From positions 1 through 5,925 of the forward strand of contig JAQWCB010000059.1 in the NCBI GenBank assembly GCA_028707375.1: a stretch of 5,925 nucleotides of DNA, given 5' to 3'. Each line of letters starts with the position of its first letter. The stretch's first letter is position 1. Made by a program: the position numbers and the translations under genes. The notes below the pieces were generated by a model. The model did no database searches. It was not told the origin of the DNA and saw only the letters and a list, made by a program, of their open reading frames with translations. The stretch comes from Bacilli bacterium. Lineage in GTDB: Bacteria; Bacillota_I; Bacilli_A; RFN20; CAG-288. Below, piece after piece: positions 1 through 5,923 of the stretch.

Positions 1-819
1 TGCATAATCGTAATACTTGATATCAGGAATATCCAAGCGTTTGGCCTGACGTGCAAATAATTTCTCGGTAAGAGGAACAAGATTAAGATATACTTCATCG
101 CGGTAGTTTTTTACATCATCCTCATTGTAATCAAGACGACCCAAACGAAGATAGCCAAGCTTAGTGAAGTCCTTAAAGCCGAGTTTCTTAGCAATGGCAT
201 CGCGAACCTCTACCAATTCGCCATACAATTTTCCTAATTTGGCATCGTTGTTAGCAAAGAACTTCCAATAAGCTTCATTCGCTTCTTTGCGCACGGCTCT
301 GTCCTTTGATGAACGATAAGGTCCAATTTTGGTAATAGGCATCTTTTCACCTTGAAATTCGACAGTGGCGGATCCCATGATTTTATCGTATTCAGAGGCT
401 AAAACATTCTCGCGCTGAAGATCGGGAATAATTTCGGGCTTGAAGGTTTTTAAATTAGCCTCCAGTTTGGCGAAGAAATATGAACCGAATTCATTTTCGA
501 GTTCTTGACGGAACTTTGAGTGTAAGACCGCGAGCGTGAACTCCTGACTGTATTGCGAGATAACCGGAATTTGTTGGTCGTATGCTTCAATGATATCGGA
601 ATAGAATTTATCGTTAGTATCGACGGTGTGACGAATGCTCGCAATCGAGTAATTCGAATCAATCTCATCCGATGTTTTAAAGCTGGCATAAACAATTTTT
701 ATTGCTTCGGCGGCGGAAGAAGCCTCTTGAAGAGCCTTAGTTTGCTCTTTGATTTCGGCGATGATCTGTCCAAAATCAGGCTTGGTGATTTTAATATCAG
801 AAAATTTATTGAATTTCAT
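1..819 (-). CDS. M3 family oligoendopeptidase, N-terminal part (gene runs off the window's left edge)
   Basis: The visible reading frame gives 273 residues starting MKFNKFSDIKITKPDFGQ and is open to base 1, so the C-terminal half is missing. Segments such as YSIASIRHTVDTNDKFY (about residues 57-73), LKTFKPEIIPDLQREN, IGPYRSSKDRAVRKEANEAYW and GYLRLGRLDYNEDDV are typical of the M3 oligoendopeptidase subgroup related to, but distinct from, PepF. Family knowledge: these are cytoplasmic zinc peptidases that cut short peptides internally. The HExxH zinc motif lies later in the protein and cannot be checked here, so activity is inferred. The ATG at 819 is preceded by AAAGGAA (831-837) with an 11-base gap, and that Shine-Dalgarno directly follows the TAG stop of the upstream M32 gene. 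The two genes are 18 bases apart and almost certainly one transcript. Family assignment is firm; the exact substrate is not known. Confidence 0.9.
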   Translation of the reverse strand, partial: MKFNKFSDIKITKPDFGQIIAEIKEQTKALQEASSAAEAIKIVYASFKTSDEIDSNYSIASIRHTVDTNDKFYSDIIEAYDQQIPVISQYSQEFTLAVLHSKFRQELENEFGSYFFAKLEANLKTFKPEIIPDLQRENVLASEYDKIMGSATVEFQGEKMPITKIGPYRSSKDRAVRKEANEAYWKFFANNDAKLGKLYGELVEVRDAIAKKLGFKDFTKLGYLRLGRLDYNEDDVKNYRDEVYLNLVPLTEKLFARQAKRLDIPDIKYYDYA

Positions 820-830
820 AAATAATATGT

Positions 831-840
831 TTCCTTTCTA
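831..840 (-). promoter_or_regulatory. Shine-Dalgarno of the M3 gene abutting the M32 stop codon
   Basis: Read leftward, TAG (stop of the M32 gene, 840-838) runs directly into AAAGGAA (837-831), followed 11 bases later by the ATG at 819. A ribosome finishing the M32 gene therefore covers the ribosome site of the M3 gene, which favours coupled translation. The leader of the M32 gene carries nearly the same AGAAAGGAAA string, so both peptidase genes share a similar ribosome site. Confidence 0.75.
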
Positions 841-2328
841 TATATATTTTTTGTCCAAATAGTTAATGAATGGTTCGGCTGAAAATTTTTCGCCGGTAAT
901 ATCCTCAATCCACGTTTTGGAATCCAAGTAGTTAGCTTTCTTAAAGACATTGTTAGTCATCCATTCGACGATGGGCTTGAAGTTGCCAATGCGGACAAGC
1001 TCTCCAACATTGATTTCCTTTTTCATCTTCTCAAAGTACATAGTGTTAAATGCGTTTCCCAAAGCATAGCAAGGGAAATAACCAAAGCCACTGGTCCAGT
1101 GAACATCTTGCAATATCCCTTCGGTGTCGTTGCTGGGACGGACACCTAGATATTTTTCATATAAATCATTCCACATTTTAGGTAAATCGTTAACATTGAC
1201 TTCATCGTCGATGATTTTTTTCTCTAACTCGTAGCGAATTACGATGTGAAGAGTATATGTAAATTCATCAGCTTCGGTTCTTATCAAGGTTGGACTGACA
1301 TAATTTATTGCTTCATACAGTTCTTCTTCGCTTACATCAGTGAAGATTCCTTGAAATATTTTCTGAAAATGAGGGTAAATATAATGAATAAAATCTCTTG
1401 AACGACCGATGACATTTTCAAAAAAGCGGGAGACAGATTCGTGCATTCCCATGCTCATCGAATTTTCGATGTAGTATTCATAACTTTCATGAGGCTGGCA
1501 CTGACCAAAGATAGCGTGACCACCTTCGTGAATAACAGAAAACATATTAGAAATACAATTGTTCAAAAAGTAATGAGTGGTGATTCGATTGTCATCAACA
1601 GCCATCGATTCAGTGAAGGGATGCTCCGTTGTGGAGATGGCGCCTCGCTCAAAATCAAAACCAATCGTTTCTAATAGAAAATGAGAAAATTCTTCCTGTA
1701 AATGTATAGGAACTTCGCGCGAAAGAAAATCAATTCTTACCTTCTGACTTTTCTTAGTCACCATAGGAAGTTTAGAGGTGAGATAATTTTTCATACTGGT
1801 AAAGAAGGAATCATAATCTCTTTCACTCATTCCCCGCTCGTATAAATCGATGAGGTTGTTATAAGGAATTGCATCCTTGTTGTCAAGTAGACTTATCTTC
1901 TTTTTTTCCAATTCAATAATCTTAGCTAAATATGGAGCGAATAGGCTGAAATCACTTTTGGCTTTTGCCTCTAACCAATGGATATACGCTTCACTTTGAA
2001 CGCGATTTATTTCATCCTGAAATTCTGGCGTAATATTTTTAGTGCGCAGATAATCACGATGAATGGATTTAATCAGTTCTTGTTCCATCGGTTTCAATTC
2101 ATTTAAATGATTATAGCAATATTCACTGGACTGAAAGAACTTTGGATCCTTAATCAATTTAAAAGCTAAACTAGATAAATAATTGCTTGTCTCTCCTTGA
2201 TTTTCTCTGGCCTTCGGTGGACATATAGTTGATAGATCGAAAGATATTATTCGATTGGCGTGCAATATAAGTCGAATTTCTCTCAGACTGGAATATAAAA
2301 AATCTAGGTTCGTTTGTAATTCTGACAT
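838..2328 (-). CDS. M32 family metallocarboxypeptidase (carboxypeptidase Taq type)
   Basis: This 496-residue protein has the usual length of the M32 family, cytoplasmic zinc enzymes that remove C-terminal residues from peptides. The zinc and catalytic motif HEGGH is at residues 267-271 (HEXXH), and the third zinc ligand is likely E297 in HESVSR (296-301). Other family signatures are HPFTESM near 236, DNRITTHYF near 246, the IRTEADEFTYTLH block (349-361) and GILQDVHWTSGFGYFP (404-419). The N-terminal SFDLSTICPP matches the family's SWDQxTxMPP with Trp replaced by Phe. The HW..GFGYFP loop looks one residue shorter than usual (comparison from memory). The ATG at 2328 has AAAGGA about 7 bases upstream. 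No signal peptide or membrane segment is seen. It is first gene of a leftward operon with the M3 oligoendopeptidase, so a joint role in finishing peptide breakdown is likely (inference). Confidence 0.95.
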   Translation of the reverse strand: MSELQTNLDFLYSSLREIRLILHANRIISFDLSTICPPKARENQGETSNYLSSLAFKLIKDPKFFQSSEYCYNHLNELKPMEQELIKSIHRDYLRTKNITPEFQDEINRVQSEAYIHWLEAKAKSDFSLFAPYLAKIIELEKKKISLLDNKDAIPYNNLIDLYERGMSERDYDSFFTSMKNYLTSKLPMVTKKSQKVRIDFLSREVPIHLQEEFSHFLLETIGFDFERGAISTTEHPFTESMAVDDNRITTHYFLNNCISNMFSVIHEGGHAIFGQCQPHESYEYYIENSMSMGMHESVSRFFENVIGRSRDFIHYIYPHFQKIFQGIFTDVSEEELYEAINYVSPTLIRTEADEFTYTLHIVIRYELEKKIIDDEVNVNDLPKMWNDLYEKYLGVRPSNDTEGILQDVHWTSGFGYFPCYALGNAFNTMYFEKMKKEINVGELVRIGNFKPIVEWMTNNVFKKANYLDSKTWIEDITGEKFSAEPFINYLDKKYI

Positions 2329-2362
2329 ATGTATTTCCTTTCTCTTTTTTCTTGATAGAATA

Positions 2363-2391
2363 AATATATCACAAAGCGAAGATTATGCCTA
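2363..2391 (-). promoter_or_regulatory. Likely promoter of the M32-M3 peptidase operon (extended -10)
   Basis: On the minus strand a TATATT -10 box (2368-2363) is preceded by TGA, giving the TGn extension of an extended -10 promoter. A weak -35, TAGGCA (2391-2386), lies 17 bases upstream. Transcription would begin near 2356, leaving a leader of under 30 bases that contains the AAAGGA ribosome site. This is the best leftward candidate in the spacer, but the -35 match is poor and it is a sequence-only prediction. Confidence 0.5.
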
Positions 2392-2399
2392 AATAATAA

Positions 2400-2420
2400 A
2401 CAAGTTTTTTTCCAACTTGT
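2400..2420. repeat. 7-bp inverted repeat in the divergent spacer
   Basis: ACAAGTT (2400-2406) and AACTTGT (2414-2420) are perfect reverse complements with a 7-base loop. The repeat sits just upstream of the leftward promoter and about 40 bases before the first rightward promoter. It could be a binding site for a regulator of either operon or simply chance in AT-rich DNA. It has no T run that would make it a good terminator. Confidence 0.35.
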
Positions 2421-2462
2421 AATGGTTGAATGAGCGATGTTGAAAAAAATAGTAAAAAACAT

Positions 2463-2490
2463 TTGAAAAATTTATACAAATTATTATAAT
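2463..2490 (+). promoter_or_regulatory. Upstream rightward promoter (P1) of greA
   Basis: TTGAAA (2463-2468) and a consensus TATAAT (2485-2490) are separated by 16 bases. Both hexamers are close to the sigma-A consensus. Transcription would start near 2497 and give a leader of roughly 115 bases before greA that runs through the second promoter and the TATGTGCA repeats. Confidence 0.6.
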
Positions 2491-2506
2491 AGACACTATA
2501 TAAAAA

Positions 2507-2528
2507 TATGTGCACAAATTTATGTGCA
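2507..2528. repeat. Direct repeat TATGTGCA between the two greA promoters
   Basis: TATGTGCA occurs at 2507-2514 and again at 2521-2528, 14 bases apart start to start. The first copy also lies within the 8-base palindrome TGTGCACA (2509-2516). The pair sits after the -10 of P1 and just before the -35 of P2, a place where a bound protein could act on either promoter. No known regulator is recognised. Confidence 0.4.
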
Positions 2529-2537
2529 AAAAGGCTA

Positions 2538-2565
2538 TTGATATTTTTATTACTTTTGATATAAT
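2538..2565 (+). promoter_or_regulatory. Proximal promoter (P2) of greA, with extended -10
   Basis: TTGATA (2538-2543), a 16-base spacer and a perfect TATAAT (2560-2565). The TGA just before the -10 (2557-2559) supplies the extended -10 element. This is the strongest promoter match in the window. Transcription would start near 2572 and give a leader of about 40 bases containing the AAGGAG site of greA. Confidence 0.75.
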
Positions 2566-2614
2566 CAATAAACGTTAAAATTATTTTAACAGTCATTTAA
2601 GGAGCTACTAACAT

Positions 2615-3073
2615 ATGAAATTAACTGAAGGAAGTTTTGAAATATTGAAAAAACGCTTGGCTAAAGCGATGGATGATGATTCGGAAATTATTGTCGAGAT
2701 TGAAGAAGCAAGAAAGCAGGGCGATCTCTCGGAGAACGCTGATTATTCAGCTGCTATGGAAAAGAAGAGAAGCAACGATGCCTTAATTCGCGATTTGCGT
2801 AAGCAGGTCGAGAGTGCAGAAGTTGTTGGCAATCCCACTGACAATTCTGTTGTGGCCATCAATACTGTGGTCAAAGTACTCAAGATGAAGAACAATATGA
2901 TTAAGACTTATCAGATAGGTGATTCGATTAACACTGATCCTGATGTCGGTATTATTTCTGAGCATTCGCCACTTGGTCAGGCTTTGTCTGGACACAAGAA
3001 GGGCGATGTGGTTAATATTCAATGTCGCGTGCCGTATAACGTTAAAATTCTCGACATTAAAACAATTGAATAG
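2615..3073 (+). CDS. greA: Transcription elongation factor GreA (transcript cleavage factor)
   Basis: This 152-residue protein fits GreA, which enters the RNA polymerase secondary channel and stimulates cleavage of backtracked RNA so that stalled complexes resume. The N-terminal coiled coil spans about residues 5-70. It carries the signature QGDLSENADYSAA with the acidic tip residues D37 and E40 that hold the catalytic metal. The C-terminal FKBP-like domain has TDPDVGIISEHSPLGQALSGHK (about 107-128), matching the family's DP..G.IS..SPLG.AL.G. It is a few residues shorter than the about 158 typical of E. coli, mainly at the N terminus and in the loop before the acidic tip. AAGGAG (2599-2604) lies 10 bases before the ATG, and two promoters precede it. 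A hairpin with a T run follows its TAG stop, so it may be transcribed largely on its own, with readthrough into comEA. Confidence 0.96.
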   Translation: MKLTEGSFEILKKRLAKAMDDDSEIIVEIEEARKQGDLSENADYSAAMEKKRSNDALIRDLRKQVESAEVVGNPTDNSVVAINTVVKVLKMKNNMIKTYQIGDSINTDPDVGIISEHSPLGQALSGHKKGDVVNIQCRVPYNVKILDIKTIE

Positions 3074-3088
3074 AAGAAACTAAACTAT

Positions 3089-3126
3089 ACCTCCGAAAAC
3101 TATATATATAGTCAAGGAGGTTTTTT
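3089..3126 (+). terminator. Terminator-like hairpin overlapping the comEA ribosome site
   Basis: ACCTCC (3089-3094) pairs with GGAGGT (3116-3121), six base pairs of which five are Watson-Crick G-C or A-U in a GC-rich clamp. After a GAAA/CAA internal loop, the self-complementary ACTATATATATAGT (3099-3112) forms an upper stem. A T run, 3121-3126, follows at once, giving the shape of an intrinsic terminator after greA. The 3' arm contains AAGGAGG (3114-3120), the Shine-Dalgarno of comEA, 6 bases before its ATG at 3127. The element can thus act as terminator, as a ribosome-site lock, or both. The pairing is read directly from the sequence; the function is inferred. Confidence 0.7.
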
Positions 3127-3660
3127 ATGTATAAGATTATTTTGATCGCCGTTATTGTGACGATAATCGGATTGTTTGTGATGACTAAAATTGATCCTAG
3201 TTCCAATTCAAATACTATCAATGGCGAAAGCACAACTTTGGTAGGTGATGACCTTGTTCAAGTCGGAATCACTGGTCAAGTCATTCATCCTGGCGATTAT
3301 GAAGTCAATCCCTCGCTGACATTAAAAAGTCTAATTGATATGGCTGGTGGGGTGACCGACAATGCTGATCCCAAGTCATATACCCCAACCTTGCTCATCG
3401 GGAGCCGGTCATCATTTTATATATCAAAAAAGGCTGACATTCCTGAAACGGTGGTAACCGAGGATATTGCTAAGGTTAACGTTAATACTGCAAGTGAAGA
3501 AGATTTAAAAGAAGTTGGCTTCAATAAGGCGCAGGCTGCTGCCGTCATTGCCTATCGCGAAGCTAATGGGGATTTTCAGGCCTTGGAAGATATCATGCTA
3601 GTGAGTGGAATAGGTGAAAAAACATATCTAGCTGTCAGAGATAAAATCTGTCTAATGTGA
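3127..3660 (+). CDS. comEA: Competence protein ComEA, membrane-anchored DNA receptor
   Basis: The 177-residue protein has the ComEA layout. One N-terminal membrane anchor (about residues 3-20, no cleavage site evident) is followed by a Ser/Asn-rich linker. An SLBB-type domain comes next (about 43-98, with VGITGQVIHPGDYEVNPS and IDMAGGVTDNADP), then a C-terminal helix-hairpin-helix DNA-binding region (about 116-175). In this family the protein sits outside the membrane, binds double-stranded DNA and passes it to the ComEC channel. The second hairpin, VSGIGEKT (159-166), is canonical. The first, where LPGIGPAKA is usual, reads EVGFNKAQA (129-137), so its GIG turn is lost. The ATG at 3127 has an excellent AAGGAGG six bases upstream, but that site is inside a hairpin. 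Its stop overlaps the comEC start. Confidence 0.93.
   Translation: MYKIILIAVIVTIIGLFVMTKIDPSSNSNTINGESTTLVGDDLVQVGITGQVIHPGDYEVNPSLTLKSLIDMAGGVTDNADPKSYTPTLLIGSRSSFYISKKADIPETVVTEDIAKVNVNTASEEDLKEVGFNKAQAAAVIAYREANGDFQALEDIMLVSGIGEKTYLAVRDKICLM
3657..3660 (+). promoter_or_regulatory. GTGA stop-start overlap of comEA and comEC
   Basis: The GTG start of comEC (3657-3659) overlaps the TGA stop of comEA (3658-3660). The 20 bases before it hold no AGG-type Shine-Dalgarno. Re-initiation by ribosomes finishing comEA is the likely mode, which ties comEC output to the gated comEA ribosome site. Confidence 0.7.
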
Positions 3661-5675
3661 ATATTTTTCTTGAATTTATCAGTCTTGCTACAATTTTGAT
3701 TTTCTTAACTAATGCATATAATCCACTGGCTTTGTTCGTTTTATTTTCTATATTTATTTATGCTTTTTTTAAACGCCGAAAGCTTGCGCCAAAACTATTG
3801 TTCACGATTATTCTCGGCATTCTTTTATTTTATATGGTAAAGAAAGATCAAATAGGTTCAATTGCTATCAATGGAATAGTGATAAAAGCTGAAAAAAACT
3901 ATTTTCTCGTGCGTACTCTTCGCTCAACTTTTTACATCAGTCAAAAGAATAATTCATATGAAATAGGTGATGTTGTAAGTGTCGTCGGTCATAGTTGTCC
4001 TTTGACTTTTTCTCACTATCAAGAAAGTTTTGATTTTGAGAAATATCTCAAGTCTTTTGGAGCATATAACGAGATTAAGAATTTCAAAGTATCATCAATT
4101 TTTTGCAATCCCATTCGCTTGAGGGAAATAAAAGAAAAATTATTAGAGCCTTATTCAGTTGAAGCACAAACTATAATTGGCTCGATGTTATTTAAAGACG
4201 CTGTGTCAAATAGTCAAGCTTATTCAGTGGCAAGCAATCTTGGTATAAATTATTTGCTTTCATCCTCAAATATACATATAAGCTTCCTTTTTTTTATTAT
4301 ATCTAATTTTGCTCAACGAAAAATAAAGGAAAGAAAGGTTAAGAATATATGCTTGTTATGGCTCTCCATCATTCTTATTTTTTCGGAATTCTCGATATCA
4401 ATTGAGCGTATTTGGTTGATGTATTTTCTATCGCTTATACACTTTTCCAAAGAAGATTACAATTTTAACTATGTTGAGAAACTCAGTCTTGCAGGTTTAT
4501 TGATTTTGACTATTCACCCTTTCTATGTATTGAATATGGGCTTCTACTATACTTTTCCTACTTTAATTATTTTTTCATTTATAATAAATACTTTTAAGAA
4601 GCGAGAAAAATTTAAGAAAGTTAAAATTTGTCTTGTCTTTTTCATCTTACTCTTGCCATATCATATGATGGCTGATCACGCGGTGAATGTTCTATCAGTC
4701 TTCTTTCAAATTAGCTGTGCACCAATTTTCAGCGTAATCTATCTTCTCGACAATTTTGTTTTTCTCGGTCGGCTGAGTCAACCCTTTTTGGAAATATTAA
4801 ATAGTTCCATTTCGCATTTTCTACTCATTTTTTCTGACTTTTCACTTATAGTACCAACGGGATTTTTTTCCTATATTGACACATTCATTTACTTCTTGTT
4901 TCTCTTAACGATTGTTTTGTGTCACGAGTTGAATTTCAAACGGGTTAAAAAGACCTTTTCTTTCCTTTTGATTCTCCTACTCTTTTTTACGGTTTTACCC
5001 AATTATAAAAATTATTATGAAGTTCATTTTATTGATGTAGGACAGGGCGACTCAACTTTAATAAGGTATCGAAAGAAAAACATACTCATAGATACTGGTG
5101 GTTCAATCTATGTTGATTTAGCAAAGAAATGTCTTATCCCTTATTTCCACAAACTGAAGATTAACAGATTGGATGCAGTATTGACAACGCATGAGGATTA
5201 TGATCATGTTGGTGCCCTTTCCTCCTTGGAAGACAATTTTCCGATTGCAATGATCAATCGTGGAGGAAATGAGCAACGAATGGATTTTGGAGATTTTTAT
5301 ATTGATGATATCAATAAGTTTAAAGATTGGAAAAATGAGGATAGAAATTATACATCAGCAGTCTATTCGTTCAAAATATTTGATACATCTTTTCTAATTA
5401 TGGGTGATGCACCGATTGAAACCGAGAAGAAATTGTTGCATGAATATCCGAATCTGCGCTGCGATGTATTGAAGGTGGGACACCATGGTTCAGATACTTC
5501 ATCTTGCTTTGAATTCCTCTATCAAGTCCATCCGCAACTAGCTATCATTTCTTGCGGATATAACAACAAATATGGACACCCGAAGAAGGTGGTGTTGGAC
5601 AATTTAAATCGCTTAGATATACCTTATATTCGCACGGATGAGACTTCGACATATGTCTACAAGATAAGTGCTTGA
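3657..5675 (+). CDS. comEC: ComEC/Rec2-type DNA internalisation channel with metallo-beta-lactamase domain
   Basis: The 672-residue protein is shorter than B. subtilis ComEC. Two or three N-terminal membrane segments (about 3-60) precede an OB-fold-like region (about 66-150). The polytopic Competence domain follows (about 165-450), with the recognisable LGINYLLSSSNIHIS (195-209) and HPFYVLNMGFYYTFP (287-301). A C-terminal metallo-beta-lactamase domain starts at YEVHFIDVGQGDS (454-466). It has HEDYDH at 512-517 in place of HxHxDH, GD at 583-584, VGHHGS at 608-612 and GHP at 640-642. In the family the channel carries single-stranded DNA inward, and the last domain is thought to degrade the other strand. 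The start is GTG at 3657, overlapping the comEA TGA by 4 bases with no clear Shine-Dalgarno, so translation is probably coupled. Two stops in a row (TGA TAA) end it. The residue usually Gly in the SGxH motif is Asn here. Confidence 0.93.
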   Translation: MNIFLEFISLATILIFLTNAYNPLALFVLFSIFIYAFFKRRKLAPKLLFTIILGILLFYMVKKDQIGSIAINGIVIKAEKNYFLVRTLRSTFYISQKNNSYEIGDVVSVVGHSCPLTFSHYQESFDFEKYLKSFGAYNEIKNFKVSSIFCNPIRLREIKEKLLEPYSVEAQTIIGSMLFKDAVSNSQAYSVASNLGINYLLSSSNIHISFLFFIISNFAQRKIKERKVKNICLLWLSIILIFSEFSISIERIWLMYFLSLIHFSKEDYNFNYVEKLSLAGLLILTIHPFYVLNMGFYYTFPTLIIFSFIINTFKKREKFKKVKICLVFFILLLPYHMMADHAVNVLSVFFQISCAPIFSVIYLLDNFVFLGRLSQPFLEILNSSISHFLLIFSDFSLIVPTGFFSYIDTFIYFLFLLTIVLCHELNFKRVKKTFSFLLILLLFFTVLPNYKNYYEVHFIDVGQGDSTLIRYRKKNILIDTGGSIYVDLAKKCLIPYFHKLKINRLDAVLTTHEDYDHVGALSSLEDNFPIAMINRGGNEQRMDFGDFYIDDINKFKDWKNEDRNYTSAVYSFKIFDTSFLIMGDAPIETEKKLLHEYPNLRCDVLKVGHHGSDTSSCFEFLYQVHPQLAIISCGYNNKYGHPKKVVLDNLNRLDIPYIRTDETSTYVYKISA

Positions 5676-5714
5676 TAACTATGTATTTAAACTATAAAAA
5701 CTTTTTTAATACGC

Positions 5715-5743
5715 TTGCATTTATAAATATTCTATGCTAATCT
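5715..5743 (+). promoter_or_regulatory. Possible promoter for the tRNA genes
   Basis: TTGCAT (5715-5720) resembles a -35 box. The TATGCTAATCT stretch (5733-5743) can supply a -10, either GCTAAT after 15 bases or TAATCT after 17 bases with a TGC extension. A start near 5750 would lie just before tRNA-Asn. No clear hairpin terminator separates this from comEC, so readthrough from comEC is also possible. Confidence 0.45.
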
Positions 5744-5761
5744 ATCTAAGCGATTAAAAGT

Positions 5762-5836
5762 GCTCAGTTAGCTCAGTGGTAGAGCTATCGGCTGTTAACC
5801 GATCGGTCGTAGGTTCGAGCCCTACACTGAGCGCCA
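5762..5836 (+). tRNA. tRNA-Asn (anticodon GTT)
   Basis: The gene folds as a full cloverleaf. The acceptor GCTCAGT (5762-5768) pairs with ACTGAGC (5826-5832) over all seven bases. The D stem is GCTC/GAGC, and the anticodon stem ATCGG/CCGAT is perfect. The loop CTGTTAA holds anticodon GTT at 5794-5796. The T arm is GTAGG TTCGAGC CCTAC. The discriminator base is G, as expected for tRNA-Asn, and CCA (5834-5836) is encoded in the DNA. Confidence 0.97.
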
Positions 5837-5846
5837 TCGTTTAATT

Positions 5847-5923
5847 GGCCTATTGGAGAAGTGGCTTAACTCACATGCCTTTCACGCATGCATTCATGGG
5901 TTCGAATCCCGTATAGGTCACCA
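5847..5923 (+). tRNA. tRNA-Glu (anticodon TTC)
   Basis: The acceptor GGCCTAT (5847-5853) pairs with ATAGGTC (5913-5919), with one G-U. The anticodon stem CATGC/GCATG encloses CTTTCAC with anticodon TTC at 5881-5883. The T arm is ATGGG TTCGAAT CCCGT, with one T-G pair. The discriminator is A and CCA is encoded at 5921-5923. It follows tRNA-Asn after 10 bases, so the two are surely cotranscribed. The tRNA array may continue past the window. Confidence 0.97.

Noticed and set aside
450..825. Open frames on both strands over the M3 gene (minus 450-695, plus 553-825)
   Set aside because: They are frame shadows inside the well-supported M3 peptidase and their translations match no family.
1441..1674. 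Plus-strand 77-codon frame opposite the M32 active-site region
   Set aside because: It is antisense to the HEGGH region of the M32 gene, with no ribosome site and a product that reflects the complementary strand.
2369..2596. 75-codon minus-strand open frame in the divergent spacer
   Set aside because: It is AT-rich with a low-complexity Phe/Leu/Ile/Lys product of no recognisable family, has no clear ribosome site and lies across the greA promoters and the peptidase promoter.
2783..3022. Minus-strand 79-codon frame opposite greA
   Set aside because: It is a shadow of greA, which has the conserved protein signature and the ribosome site.
3082..3104. Repeated AAACTATA (3082-3089, 3097-3104, again at 5689-5696)
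   Set aside because: Short AT-rich words recur by chance here; only the first two copies matter, through their pairing in the hairpin described above.
3657..3660. TGA read as tryptophan (code 4, mollicute style)
   Set aside because: Tryptophans use TGG throughout, comEA would run on past its overlap with comEC, and no in-frame TGA occurs inside the genes.
5679..5714. Possible terminator directly after comEC
   Set aside because: There is an A run and a T run but no convincing GC-containing stem, so no terminator is claimed.
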